Origin: Coleophoma eucalyptorum
Lineage: Eukaryota > Ascomycota > Leotiomycetes > Helotiales > Dermateaceae
Length of the DNA: 64,000 nt
Assembly (NCBI GenBank): GCA_026120035.1
Contig: JALRME010000017.1
Span: 558,001-622,000 of the forward strand
Reading direction: 5' to 3'
Shown: piece after piece, positions 10,059-22,124 of the stretch
Numbering within the stretch: the stretch's first letter is position 1
Layout: each line of letters starts with the position of its first letter
Position numbers and translations under genes: made by a program
The notes under the pieces: model-generated
What the model saw: the letters and a program-made list of their open reading frames with translations, nothing else
Database searches by the model: none
Told to the model about the DNA's origin: nothing

Positions 10059-12312
10059 AACGGCGATGACGCCCAGCTGCCAGTGGGCAGCTCAGTAGGA
10101 AAGATCGCAAGTTTATCGATAGGAATGCGGATAGATAGAGGGTGGAATGCCACCGTCGTGGCGGTAAAGCGGGGTTTGCGGATTAGGCTTATCGGCCGTA
10201 AGTAAATAGACTTTGATAAATGGTAGAGGAGATGAGGAGAATGTGAGGATATATTCAGACCTCGTAGAAGAAAACCGAAAGACCGCACCGGTGGATCCCT
10301 GGATTGTTGGCAGGTACGAGTATGCGCATGCAAAAAAGCAATGAGTTGGTCGATGTGCTGGGGTCTTGTGTTGTTCGCCTTGGATGCGGGCGTTGGCAGG
10401 GCTACTGCAGTGTCCGACCGAATTGGGAATTAAATCAACGGGACGACCCTCCCATGATTTTGTTCTGGGACGACTGCGAAAATCTCCAAACCAACTGCAC
10501 TGCTTTACTTCTATTGGGGTGGCCTCATATATTGCATCTGCTTCTATGAGACCTACTGCAAATGCGACATCATTATGTGGCAACTTCTGATGTTCTGCTG
10601 TTGAATGCATCGACACTACCCACTGTTTTGGTCCAAGCGTGGCCGAAAGCGTGCTATCAACGACCTCGATTCCCAACGTTGGTTTGACTTCGACATCTCA
10701 AGCATCTAATTGACTTGGAGCAGCCTCTCCCAGACTTGGGCCGAACTCTGTTCCCCTGCGACAGCGCATGAATGACGACCCATATCACAATGTAAAGCCT
10801 TAATGAGAATTCCAGACTCCGGAAGCAGAGGGTAACCAAATCCAACACACCGCTGGTATGGAGATTGACACGTACTTCTCGCACCATAACCATCGAGAGT
10901 GAGAGATTGGTTCTTTCGTGGCCGAAAATATTTTTAGTGAAGCAGTTACTTGCTTGCACAAAGATCGCCAAGGGGCCTGAACTTTGATAGAGAGCAGGCA
11001 CCCGGGGATCTGGCAAGTGCTAGGTGAGTAGTAAAGCATATTAAAGCGCCAATATTTTGTACTTTGTATCATTGCAATCTAAACTTTCTTTTCATCTACC
11101 TTATATCTAGGCCGAAGTTAGGCGAGAGCCTTGAAGCGTCTGATATCAAATGGCGTACTAAGTGGCTCAATGGCATTATTCATTATCCTAAGCCGCTTCA
11201 TAGAAATTAGCATTTTCAAGCTTATAGTATGTGAGTTTCTCGTGCTGTAAGTTTTATATAATTATATAGACTGGATTAATCCCTGGTACTGCTATATATC
11301 AGGTTCATTCGATTACTAGCAGAATGAACAAGGCTCTTGCCTGTTATCATCAAAGGATAATTGCCAAAAAGCTCCAGTAGTGATTTTGAGTACTTTTTCT
11401 CGCTTAATCACATCAGTTGTTTTATCACGAGTTCTGCGTATCGATCACTATACAGATATCTCGAAAACGAAGTCAAAGTCAGATATTGTCTTTCACATCC
11501 TAAGACAGATTTAATGATCGAGTACCGTTACCAAAAATGAATTAGTGATTAATATAGTTCCCAGGAGTAACCTCGTAATTGTCAATTGCTTGATTCTCTG
11601 GCTATATATTGCACCGGTTTATGTGATAGGCTTCCATCACTCCTAAACAGGGAAATTCACAAAGATTCGGTAATTGCAGGCTCCAATGGCTCGCAATTTT
11701 CCCTATACGGCCAAGGACATCCACAGTTTTGTGTCTAGGTGAAATGTTAATTGGTCACTAGATTGTCTTGGTGAATGTGAATCTACTTGTACTTCTCCAC
11801 CTGGTTTCCGTGACCGAAGTCGGCAACTTCAGGAGCGAAGCTTGAATAGAAATCTGTGATTGCTTTGTTGCGTATTCCAAGCATTTACAAGCAATCTTTA
11901 ATATTTCGGGGATTTTAATTGAGATTAGAGTTGAACTCTTTCTTGGGTGATCCGACGACTTACTTCATATATTACTGAGTAACCTTCTATTGGGGCAAAG
12001 CAAGTGCCCACTTTTCAGTGACGGGGGTATCTTCCTGCCGTGATTCTCGGTGATTCTGTGGTAGTAAAAGCTGAAGTTTTACTAAAATACTCTGTGTAAT
12101 GAACCGCCTAGTGTGCTTCTTCTCGATGCCTGCTGAAAATAACGGACCTCAAGTGAAAAGGTGAGGTTGTGCCTTGTCACTGAGTTATGGTACTGAGTGG
12201 AAGGCCGGCCAAAGTGTTGACAGGAAATCCCATAACGCTGACACTTTTCTATCCATCACATTTCTTTACCAAACCTCTTTCTTTCACACCAAACACATCA
12301 TCAAACGCCAGG
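10059..12312. other. 2.2 kb intergenic region between divergent genes
   Basis: Separates the divergent b561 and intron-dense genes. A 187-codon frame on the minus strand (10676-10113) begins at TTG, directly precedes the b561 gene and has no recognisable domain; I treat it as leader sequence. From about 11050 to 12150 the DNA is AT-rich with no long open frame. Nothing else supported. Confidence 0.5.
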
Positions 12313-14370
12313 ATGCCTTCCTGGACCTTCCGTGACCAACGGAAGAAAGCACATATCGAAGAAGCACATGCAAACGACGAGGAAGCTGAAGCACATATCG
12401 AAGAACCAGTCGTAAACGCCGTAGGACCTGAAGAAGATGTCAAAGATCTTGAAGTAGATCCCCGTACCTGTGTCAAACTCCGTGACGGAAAACCTGATGG
12501 TTTGCGTATTAACCCTATCACAAAATCTGTATGAAACTCATCTCCATTTTCTTGGTATATTCTAACTGGCTAACAGGATCTACCATATCGATCGCGCTTA
12601 TCATCTCCTGCAACTACTCCAAATGATCAGGTAAGTCTGATCACCCTGGTACACCACGAAAGCTAAAGATTCAGCAGAACTTTGTCAATAACCGAAAAGG
12701 AGCCCGAATTGTAAGTATATTACTTCAAATGGACTGATACCACTAACTGAGCTCAAGCCATCTATTCAAATCACGTTAGCCGAGGAGGATGAAGAAGATG
12801 AGCCTCAGGATACAGAGAATAGATCTGGTGAGACCCCCAGTTACATTGGAAAGGGCAAAGGTAAGGAAAGAGCAACTGATAAACCTTCCATGGGAGCACA
12901 AGCGAGATATCGACCTCGTCCACAGTCTCAATATCGAAATCAGTCTTCTCAGCAAGCATCGACTTTGCAAGCTCAGGAAGGCAACCAACACGGACACCGA
13001 GATCATTCCAAGAACGTGCGGTTCTCCACACCTGTGAGTTCTCCTCTCCCTGCCATATCACTGAAGCTGAAAATGAAGAAGGAACCCCCACCAATGAAGT
13101 TCAATGGTCAGTACCCATTGGAACATTATTCCAGTGGACCTAGGATTGTGAGTCCTCCCTTCCGAAAGCTTCGCTTAGCTTGATTTAACCGATGTTCAGA
13201 GTCCGTACGGCTCAATGCCTGTACACGTGAAATATAATGGTCCTTTCGTGAAGGTAGCTCCCGCAATGGTGAGTATCTCTGGCCCATAAATTTTATAATT
13301 TTAACTGAGGGGTCAGCGTCCATACCAAAGCCAGCATGGCGGCCCAGTACAGTCTGGATCTCGAAATATGATGCAATCAGGATATAGCGGACAGCAAGGA
13401 AATCAAGCACGTTTCATGGCCCCACCAGATTCAAACAGTTCGGTATGTCTTCCCACGATAGCAATGGCTTTTGTTAACCACAAAGGGTCAGAGTGTTCGC
13501 CAGTCTCATTATGGTAGATATCAATCAGGAGAAGGCCGCTTTCTAAGCCCGCAAAGTGGTTCAGTAGGTATTGGCACAATCTTTGTTGATTTCATACTAA
13601 GCGAGCAAACAGAGCTCCTATCGGCCAGATTCAAGCACCCAACAACGAGTTGAAAATATCATGGGTCCACCTTCCATGGGAACTGTAAATATCTATTTCT
13701 AAAACCTCGCTTAGTCTAGCTGACGGATACAGTATCAGGACCAGCGAAGATTTGAGATTGCAGCTCAATCAGCAAGTCTGCTGCAGAGACAAGTAGTAGG
13801 TCTGCTATCCCGTATTTTGAATTTATCTAAGTAGGAAATCAAAAGACATTCCCGGACCTCAATCTTGCAGGTAGATCACCACAACCTCAATCCCATCCGA
13901 AGACCGAAGATCACATCAGTGATCCACCAGTACGGCGCGGAGTTGGCTATCCGTTAAATACAGCTATGATGTCAGGCGGAGCTGGACGAGAAGCCGACGC
14001 ATCATTATCAAAAGCCGGTGCAGGACGTACTTCAAGCAGCAACCTGCCACAACGCCGACAAATGAGCAGCTCGCCACTCCGCCATGCTAGTACACCTCTG
14101 GCTGCATCTTCGAGTACTGCAACATCCCACATGCCAGCAAGCAGGTCACCACTTCACCTTCAGACAAACCTTCAAGCATTTCAGGAAGAGTCTCCTGAGC
14201 CTCCCATGAGGAGCATGCGTCCTAAGAAGAGTATGCGAAGGATGGTTGAGGAGATTGAGGGTCAAAAGCTGGCTAAGAAATTCTCCATCAAGGACTTATT
14301 TGGTCGTGCAGTTGGTGGTAGGAAGAAGAAGGAAGAAGAAGGAAGAAGAAGAGAAAACGGAAGTGTCTAG
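12313..14370 (+). CDS. intron-dense, intrinsically disordered protein of unknown function
   Basis: Predicted exons are 12313-12528, 12577-12630, 12675-12710, 12758-13033, 13079-13147, 13200-13268, 13317-13442, 13492-13563, 13613-13684, 13733-13799 and 13835-14370, giving about 530 aa. Nine introns of 44-52 nt each fall exactly between codons and have clear GT..AG ends; the tenth (13800-13834, 35 nt) is uncertain. The start is the ATG in caggATGCC, MPSWTFRDQRKKAHIEE. The N-terminus is acidic, with a twice-used AHIEE motif. The middle is rich in Gln, Tyr, Arg and Ser (SQYRNQSSQQ, RYQSGEGRF). The C-terminus is basic, with MRPKKSMRRMVEEIEGQKL, the segment KFSIKDLFGRAVGGRKKK and a Glu/Arg-rich end. 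No catalytic domain is visible. Composition suggests a scaffold or RNA/condensate-type protein, but that is a guess. I do not recognise the family. Confidence 0.75.
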
Positions 14371-14813
14371 TGAAAGGGAATGAGAAGATTAGAGAGCTTG
14401 CTCAGTCTGTCTGGGAAGATATTTTGCAAGCATAGTTGCATGAGACCAGCAGAAGAGTTGTTTATGAGTTAAGGATTATGGTGTTTTGCTGGGAAAGGGG
14501 TTGCGATTTCCACTTCTTGAGCGACGGATTATGAGCGGTGATTTCGGGATTGAAAGAAAGGTGCAAATAGGTCAAGAAGAGAAATGCAGATTAGGTCAGA
14601 ATACAAAAAGCGGTGATCCTTTCAAATGCAGTTCATTGCTATCCTTCCTTCCGCCCGCTATTTGCCATATTTATTCATTCATGCACGTATCCATCAATCA
14701 TACTAAGTAAAGCCACGTGCTCTGCCCGTAGGCTTGGTAATAGTCAACCAGAGTCGAGAGAGAAATCAGTACCCCTGAACGCCCATATCAACATTCCTTA
14801 TTCCTTCATCTCA
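14371..14813. other. convergent 3' intergenic region
   Basis: 0.44 kb between two convergent genes. No open frame with protein-like features; probably 3' UTRs. Confidence 0.5.
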
Positions 14814-17054
14814 TCACCAATCTATCATGCAATATTCAGACCAGTTAACTCCCCAGTTAAGGCTTCCATTGCCACTTTGCCAGCCTCTGGAAATCCAGAA
14901 TGCGAGTCCTCCAATGATACCGAAGCTGCTTACAACTTGCAGAGTTAGTATTCCCCGCTTCTTGAGGTCTGCATTGAGTTGCAAGAGTCCAAGAGGGTCG
15001 TGGGGATTGAGCGAATCGTAGTGCCTATCGTGCCGTCGGCCATCCCGCTTGGTCAATGCAGTGGAATCACCAGGGAAAGACGCTTGGCGGGCTTGCGAAA
15101 TTGGAACAATGGTGCCATCTTGAACACACTCGCCAAGTCTCTCGGTCAGCCAGAAAGCTCGTTCGTTTCGAGCGACTTGCTCAAAACGTAGCTGTTCATT
15201 CTTGATGCTACGTTGTAGATCTGCTGCCCAGTTTGACAATCGTATCTGTGCCAGTCTCTCCTCTCGTTGGGTATGGTCCGTGATTCGTGCAAGGGCGTAT
15301 GAGGTAGTTGCGCCAGCGGGTGCTGTTAATTGAGAAGAAGTGACCGAAGAGCCAAGGCTCAGAGGTCGGTAGAGACCTTGGGGCCTGTCGGTGTTCGAGG
15401 AAGCATTCTTCCATTGAATAATCTTCTTTGCAGCAGAGTGACGTAGCCATGAGATGTTGTCTTGGTCGAAGACTTGATCCACAAGGGCTGCGAGTTCGGA
15501 GGACACTAACGGCTGCACATAATCTGGACTCATTAATAAGCTTGCATCCATAGTCTCCATATCTCTCGCATTTGCTGTGGAGACCGCCCATGGTGCTGTG
15601 GCATGTTCTGTGGTGTCAGGAGATACGCCAAAGTAGAATGGTCTGATACCAACTGCTCCGAGCTCGCTTCGAATCGTAGATTTCAAGACTGAGTGTTGAT
15701 CTGGCGAGAGCTTGTCCGCATGGCCAATTATGGGAATGATGTTGGTTAAAGGTGCGAGTCTCCGGAGATATTCGATATCAACAGGCTTGAGGTCTGAAGA
15801 GAGTTAGGGGGGTTTCCTCCAGGAGAATATTATACATACCTTGCTTGATGATGTAGAAAACTACATCAACCTGCGTTCCTCCACTGCCACTAAGCATATT
15901 GATGACATCTGACTCTGGTAATTCGGAAGTGAGAAATTTGCGTATTTGACATTCGACGTAGTCAATGACAGGATTCAGTGTTTCAAGGCACTAACTGATT
16001 AGTAAAATCTTAGAAGGTTGTCAAACTAACTCACAGAAGTCGCAGAACCATAACCAGGAGTGTCAACAAAGCAGAGGTTTCTTTCCAGTACTGAATCGCC
16101 CATACTCTTCCTTCTGCGCAGTACTCGACCATCATCCAAATCTGACCACCATGCTGGGTATGCACGAGTACTAGCATAGACTTCTGTAATTTGGGCGGTA
16201 TTTGTCAGGTCCGCACTTCGGGAACGTGATTTCGAGCTCTTTCGACGTGGTGTGATCGAAATAGAAGGTAGGGAAATAGGATCAACGTGGACGATATCCT
16301 CGCATGTTTGCACGATCGCCTTGATCAAAGAGGTCTTGCCAATGCCTTATGTTGTTAGGTGGATAAACACTTCGGAATCATAGAACTTACCAGAATCACC
16401 AGCAATAAGAACCTTCAGTCTGCCCATATTCTTGCCCCTTTCCGTGAAAGGACGTCTGCTCGGCATCTTGATGCTGGGCATAACTAGCTGCGGAGCACTT
16501 CCGCTGTCCATCATCTCTGGCGGATCTCTTTCTCCCTCCTCACCGCTTGACATGATAGCTTGACTTGCAATATCGTCCATGAAAGATCCAGCGTCAGATT
16601 CTCTACGAGATCGTGGACTGCTCAAGACCGAACCCGGTGCCGGAGATTCAAATATGGAAGGGGTGAAGGGTCGAGATAAGTTCGTTTGGGAAGGACGTCT
16701 TTCGTGGGAGGGAGATGCATTCCTGCTTAGATCTGAATAATGTGGCGAGGAAGATCTTGAACGTGTAGTTCCATCGTCGGATCCTGAGGACATCTGCTGC
16801 ATTAGGTTCTTCTTCCAGTTGTGCCTTGCTTTGCCAACGTCTGGCTCGGGACTACTCATGGTGGGCTCAGTATTTTCAGCTATGGCGTGTCCTTTGATAG
16901 ATTCCCTCCGTCGAGGAGCAGAATTTAGCGCAGATGCTTCCATTGTCTTCTCATCTGCGAGAAAGTATGTCATTTGTGGTTGTGCCATGGGAGTGGCTTG
17001 CGATAAGCTCGACCTCCTCGATCGGTCAGCGTCATCGCCCGGTAGAGGCCGCAT
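14814..17054 (-). CDS. septin-type GTPase with C-terminal transmembrane segment
   Basis: Predicted exons are 17054-16391, 16345-16035, 15990-15840 and 15793-14814 (introns 44-46 nt), giving 701 aa. Residues 1-210 are Ser/Arg-rich and disordered. The first intron splits the P-loop, restored by splicing to GDSGIGKTS (219-227). DTPG (316-319) is the G3 motif. The septin-like sequence VDVVFYIIKQDLKPVDIEYL precedes GHAD (399-402), which stands where septins have xKAD. The rest contains a coiled-coil-prone segment (SIKNEQLRFEQVARNERAFW). Near the C-terminus a hydrophobic stretch (ILTLQVVSSFGIIGGLAFWI) looks like a single membrane anchor, with about 25 residues after it. Septins form membrane-bound filaments; a membrane-spanning relative could anchor or regulate them. 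An in-frame stop just upstream supports the chosen ATG. The family call is good; whether it polymerises is unknown. Confidence 0.85.
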
Positions 17055-17742
17055 GTTGGATGAAGGCAGTTTTCGACGCAGAACTGGTTCACTAATCTGC
17101 TATCATGCTCAAGAGAAAGTACCGGAGTGTTAAAGACGTGTATATTCGGAAAATGTTAGGTGGTTGGAGTTATGTTGAATGAAACATGTCGTTGTGATAT
17201 GAACCCCGCCGTCCGCGCTTGATAGCACAACCCTGTAATATGGGATGGATCTACGTTCAGCGCTATTCCGTCTTTGGCTACCATTGATGATTGCAGTTCT
17301 GCGATTTAGCCGACCATAAAACATCCCGATGGACTAACCTTGAGTACGGTACGCTCACGGGTAATAAATAAAAACCTACGTTGTTATCCGTTTTATAGTA
17401 GTGCCTTACGATGGAGGACACCATAGATTCTTATGATCCACCAGCATTTGTAGCTTAATCATAACTAGTTTCCGTGTATTAAAATCTAGCCCAGAAGTAG
17501 ATACTTCGAAATGGTTGATTAATTATATGCTAGATGTAAGGTACATCTTTAAAAGAAGTTCTTCACCGAATTGCATTAAAAATAGCTAGCTTAGATCAGC
17601 TAAACTTACAGTGTGTTTAAAAATCCTCGAGGTTTAAAATATCATATTGCGAGATAGTATTACAGTACTCATATTTCATAAAGAAGTCTATACTGACTTC
17701 AGTTCAGGTAGCTTCTGTCTCCGAATTCCGGCACCTCGTTCA
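17055..17742. other. intergenic, AT-rich
   Basis: 0.69 kb between the septin-like gene and the 3' end of the next minus-strand gene. 17340-17700 is AT-rich with no long open frame. No feature recognised beyond a probable promoter for the septin-like gene. Confidence 0.5.
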
Positions 17743-19473
17743 TTATAGCCTTATTTTTTGTAACAAGTCATCGTATAGTCCTTTCTTATTCCGCTTCAAT
17801 TCCTCTCTTGCGGCAGCCATTTCCTCGTCGGACGGCATGTTGACTACTAGAAGATAAAGCACATTCTGTATGAATTGTCAATACTATTCATCGCTCAAAT
17901 GGGATTGTGAAACCAACCTTCTTGAGAAGTTTCTTTACGTCCAACCCACTTCCACCACCATTACTGCCGATGCCTCTCGCAACAGCACCACGTTCTGCGG
18001 CACTATCATCTCTGGGCCTACCATCTGGTCCGTTTTGGGGATAACGACTTTGTGAACTACCTAACTGACCATTGAGGAGACTGCTACGTGCTCTTCCAAG
18101 TCCTCCAATGATACCACTAACGTCCCTACCTCTCCCACCATGAAGACTATTAGGACTAGTAAGGCTTCCAGCGCTTAGACGACCACCCGTGACAAGCGAA
18201 ACAAGATCGCCACTGCTGGCTGGATGAGTAGGATCTGCATATCTCGAAGTGAATTTCGGAGCTGGAACACTTGTTGCGAGTACACTTTCTGGATGTTTGG
18301 CAGCCTTTAACCAACTGTAAGTATGCTGGGGAAACTAGAAAAATGGAGGTGCTTGGGACCAAGCGACTACTTACATATTTCGCAGCAGCTCTCCTGTCCA
18401 TATAATCATCGACGAAAGCTTTTCCATTCTTCAATTTGTTCTTCGTGCGGAGAGCTTCCTCGCTAGTCTGACCTTCCAAATGGTCCAAAGCTGGAAAGAT
18501 AAGCGGCGCCACTTCAGGAAACAGCCATTCGCCGTGCGATTTTGCACTTGAAGCTTTGAACTTGTTCCTTGAGTCCGTGGCTGAAGCGATATTCATTGAC
18601 ATATTGGCAGGATTATTTTGACTTTGAGTCTCTGGGTTCCAAGTCATGAGAAGACAGAAGAGGCCTCGGGGTTTAAAATAGCTCTCGTTAACTTTGCTGA
18701 GAAAATCGTTCGTTCTAGTACGCAGATAAGTACAACTCGATCATTGGACCGAGACATGGAAGCCCAACGTACTTGTATCTTGTATGTCCCTCAAGGGCGA
18801 TACCTGTAGCCACTTGTATTGCAAAGGACACCATAATTCCGGTAACTGACGGCATGAACATTGTGGCAATAGAAGCTAGGTTGATAGCATTTATCCACTG
18901 GTTTCCTTGGCTTGACTTCTCAAATGTGTCGAGGAATTCAAGCCATTGTGCTTGATCGATACCACAAGGCTCCAGTACCGGAGCATAAGCACGAATGAAA
19001 CCACGACGGCGATCTTTTGGACGTCGCTGTGGTAGAAGCACTGGTAGTTGGAGCTTTGTGAGAGGTCCGTTCTGCATGGACAAAGGCAGAGCCATATTAT
19101 TTTCCAGGAATGTATCCACGATTTGATCGGCGGAGCGTGGGTCAGGATTGCAAGTAGTCGTTGTTGAGGATGCTCCAGGGATATTTTCCTGGGCATTATC
19201 AAGTTCCCATCCTGCCTCCAAGCCTTCAGGAAATGCTGTATCAGACTCTTCTCTACTTTCCAAGGGCTCATCGCTGGCAGATCTACTGTTATTTTCTTCC
19301 GGATTTGTCTGGGTTGTACTTTCGCGTTGTCTCTTGTCTTTTTTTGCCTCTTGATGGGCGTGTATGCCTTCAGAAATAAGGCCGATTCCTGAAGCCACGC
19401 TCTTAACTGCAAAGGTTATAATTGATTGCGGTCCAGCATTCCCTCTGCTGGATGCAGTTCTTTGTTCAGTCAT
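17743..19473 (-). CDS. conserved-looking protein of unknown function
   Basis: Predicted exons are 19473-18773, 18714-18375, 18325-17918 and 17865-17743, giving 523 aa. Two apparently separate open frames (19473-18715 and 18647-18156) join cleanly through a 58-nt intron to read HTRYKTNDFLSKVNESYFKPRGLFCLLMTW, so I treat them as one gene. The N-terminus (FAVKSVASGIGLISEGIHAH) is followed by an acidic disordered stretch. A central region (LPVLLPQRRPKDRRRGFIRA) and a hydrophobic segment (NAINLASIATMFMPSVTGIM) come next. After the splice is the motif YFKPRGLFCLLM. The tail is Gly/Ser-rich, with a charged C-terminal helix (SDEEMAAAREELKRNKKGL). I have seen this arrangement in uncharacterised ascomycete proteins but know no function. 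Confidence 0.75.
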
Positions 19474-20694
19474 TATGATTTTGAAGTGCTTTGATGAACC
19501 AATTTATGAAGCCCAGATTCGTAAATGTAAAGTTTGAGGGGTTGAGATGTGATAAGTGCTTAATACACGAGGGGCTGCTCTTGTTGTAAAAGAAAGTAAG
19601 CACATTCTGAGAATATGGTCCAAGACGATACTTTTATATAGAAAGACGGGACCAACGATCATTTGCCTGACCAGTGCAAACCCAGGCAGGACATCCATAA
19701 CAGCTTGCGTACGTTGATCTTTGCTCTACGATAGGTTACCGATGTTCTCTTTTGGGTGTATCCTTTCGGCTTATGCAGTATAGAATGTATCCTTCAACTT
19801 CTTGGTTTCCATTAAGGGAACGAGAACGACCAAATTCGGTTAGCCTGCATATCGGTTGTTGAACGAAAACGAACGGGCATGGCTAAGCCACTTTTCAGCA
19901 AGCAACAGATTAGCTAGGGCTGTCTCCCCTTGTAAACTTGAGCACAATAAGAGGTACAGACGGTGTCAAAAGAATATATGCATTCGGTGAGCGGAGAAAA
20001 TGAACGTTCTTATTAGAAAGGGTTTCTAGACAAAATGACTTGATTCCCACCGATCAGGAACTCCGCTAGCTAGTGAGATAACCGACCCACCTACCGATGA
20101 CTGCAGCAGGTTGAAATGATTGTTAGGTTTGGATAACATCCAAAACTGAATTCCAAATTAAACCACCGCGCAATCGTATCTTTATTTCAAACCATGTTTT
20201 AGGAAAATTCAAAGAAAAGGTACTTAGTTGATGAATCCCAACATACGCGGAATGAATGCAAATATGCTCGGATCGGCACAACATTTGTCCCTGGCCACAT
20301 TGCCGCCGGCCCCTTCCAGCCTTCCAATCGCAGCCCCACCAAAGCCATCATCCCCAAAGCATCGCTGTCGTGTCCTGGCTCTGTCACATCTTAACTTCAG
20401 GAACAAACTCACTTCCTTCGCTGCCAGAATCACGAACAGATACAGGGTGCGCACGCTGCGATAAACCACTAATTCTGGACCACGACGTCTTCCCACGGGT
20501 CAAACGACGCGGCCAGTATTTTCAAACAACTCTGTACACCTGCGAGCATTCTATTTGGTTCTTTCGACAACCGACCGTCGGTCTCCTCTCCTTCATTTCC
20601 TCCTACTCCAGGGCACCCGACACGCTTGCTTCAAGCTTTGCCAAGCACCATCAGTGTAGCCGATCTCAATACTGAAAGAGACGACTCCGCAAAT
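19474..20694. other. 1.2 kb intergenic region, divergent promoters
   Basis: Shared upstream region of the unknown-function gene (minus) and the Pho85-type kinase (plus). Open frames at 20199-20675 have no recognisable protein, lack splice connection to the kinase and probably belong to its promoter or leader. Confidence 0.5.
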
Positions 20695-21788
20695 ATGGAC
20701 AAAAGACATCCAAGGTGAGAGTTGCGCAGGGATGCTTGGGGGTGCTGTCTGACTTCTGTAGCTCCTTTCAGCAACTGGAAAAGCTGGGAGAGGGAACTTA
20801 CGCTACGGTATGTCAAAATCGAGCTCGTACCATCAGTCCTTCTCGTGTCCGCTCTTAGCAAAATCTGAGCTGATTATTGCAGGTTTTCAAAGGACGAAAT
20901 CGACAGACAGGCGAACTGGTAGCCTTGAAAGAAATACATCTGGACTCGGAGGAAGGAACGCCATCAACTGCTATTCGAGAGATCTCGTTGATGAAGGAGC
21001 TGAAGCATGAAAATATCCTAAGTCTACACGATGTCATTCATACCGAGAACAAGCTCATGCTTGTTTTTGAATACATGGACAAGGACTTGAAGAAATATAT
21101 GGACACACAAGGCGATCGCGGGGCGCTAAATCCAGTTACTATCAAATCATTCATGCACCAATTCTTACTTGGTATCGATTTTTGCCATACGAACCGAGTA
21201 CTCCATCGGGATCTGAAGCCTCAAAATCTCCTTATCAACAACAAGGGTCAGCTGAAGCTGGCAGATTTTGGTCTTGCAAGGGCGTTTGGTATTCCAGTCA
21301 ATACGTTTTCTAATGAGGTTGTAACCCTATGGTATCGTGCACCAGATGTTTTGCTCGGAAGTCGAACATATAACACCAGCATTGATATTTGGTCAGCTGG
21401 CTGTATCATGGCCGAAATGTATACCGGGCGACCATTATTCCCCGGCACGACGAATGAGGATCAACTGGTCCGCATCTTCAGAATCATGGGTACACCATCT
21501 GAGCGATCCTGGCCTGGTATCTCACAATACACGGAGTACAAGCAAAACTTCCAGATGTACGCCACGCAGGATCTTCGTGTAATCTTGCCGCAGATCGATC
21601 CAAACGGAATTGATCTTCTTCAAAGAATGCTGCAATTGAGACCAGAGCTCAGAATTAGTGCGCATGATGCACTGCAACATCCATGGTTCAATGATGTACA
21701 CGGGCAGATGCGACATCCCCAACAGCAAGGGATGAGAGGATATGCTCAGCCAGATGTGGTGGCACAAGGCGGTTATACTGGATATTAA
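20695..21788 (+). CDS. Pho85/PhoA-type cyclin-dependent kinase
   Basis: Predicted exons are 20695-20714, 20762-20807 and 20883-21788 (introns 47 and 75 nt), giving 323 aa. The two tiny first exons encode [22 protein letters not shown], including the Gly-rich loop GEGTYATV, which is completed by exon 3. The ATP-binding Lys is K38 (VALKEI). The helix motif is PSTAIRE (49-55) and the catalytic loop is HRDLKPQN, followed by DFGLARAFG and [20 protein letters not shown]. This sequence is typical of Pho85/PhoA, orthologous to metazoan CDK5. It acts with Pcl-type cyclins in phosphate sensing, polarity and cell-cycle entry. The C-terminal tail ([20 protein letters not shown]) is Gln/Gly-rich. Length fits the family. 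Family assignment is certain; the exact paralogue is slightly less so. Confidence 0.95.
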
Positions 21789-22124
21789 TGTTGGACATGG
21801 TTTGCAGTTTTATGATACCTTGAAGTTGCATTGACAGGCGTTGACGGGTCGGAATATAGCATTACTAGGCTGCGAGTGATGTTTTGACTGTTGAATACAA
21901 GGATTTTCATTCTAACATAATTTCGAAACAAGACGCTCTGGTTCCTGGGTATTGATCATGTGATTTGATGACCGCGCCTTCTATGAAGCTACTGAACTAT
22001 TGCACACAAGCTACATGAGTGGCTAAAGTATAATCGACTGGCAGGGTTGATCACAACCTGATCACAACTTTCCGATTTCTTACAGTGCTTTTTGGCTCTT
22101 GTTCTACGACTCACAACATTAGCC
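21789..22124. other. short intergenic region
   Basis: 336 bases between two plus-strand genes: 3' UTR of the kinase and promoter of the P450. No other feature seen. Confidence 0.5.

Noticed and set aside
10113..10676. 187-codon open frame upstream of the b561 gene
   Set aside because: It begins at TTG, has no domain or splice support and overlaps the likely leader of the b561 gene.
18156..18647. Separate small gene beginning MTWNPETQ
   Set aside because: The frame continues upstream through a good 58-nt intron into the gene at 19473, so it is an internal exon.
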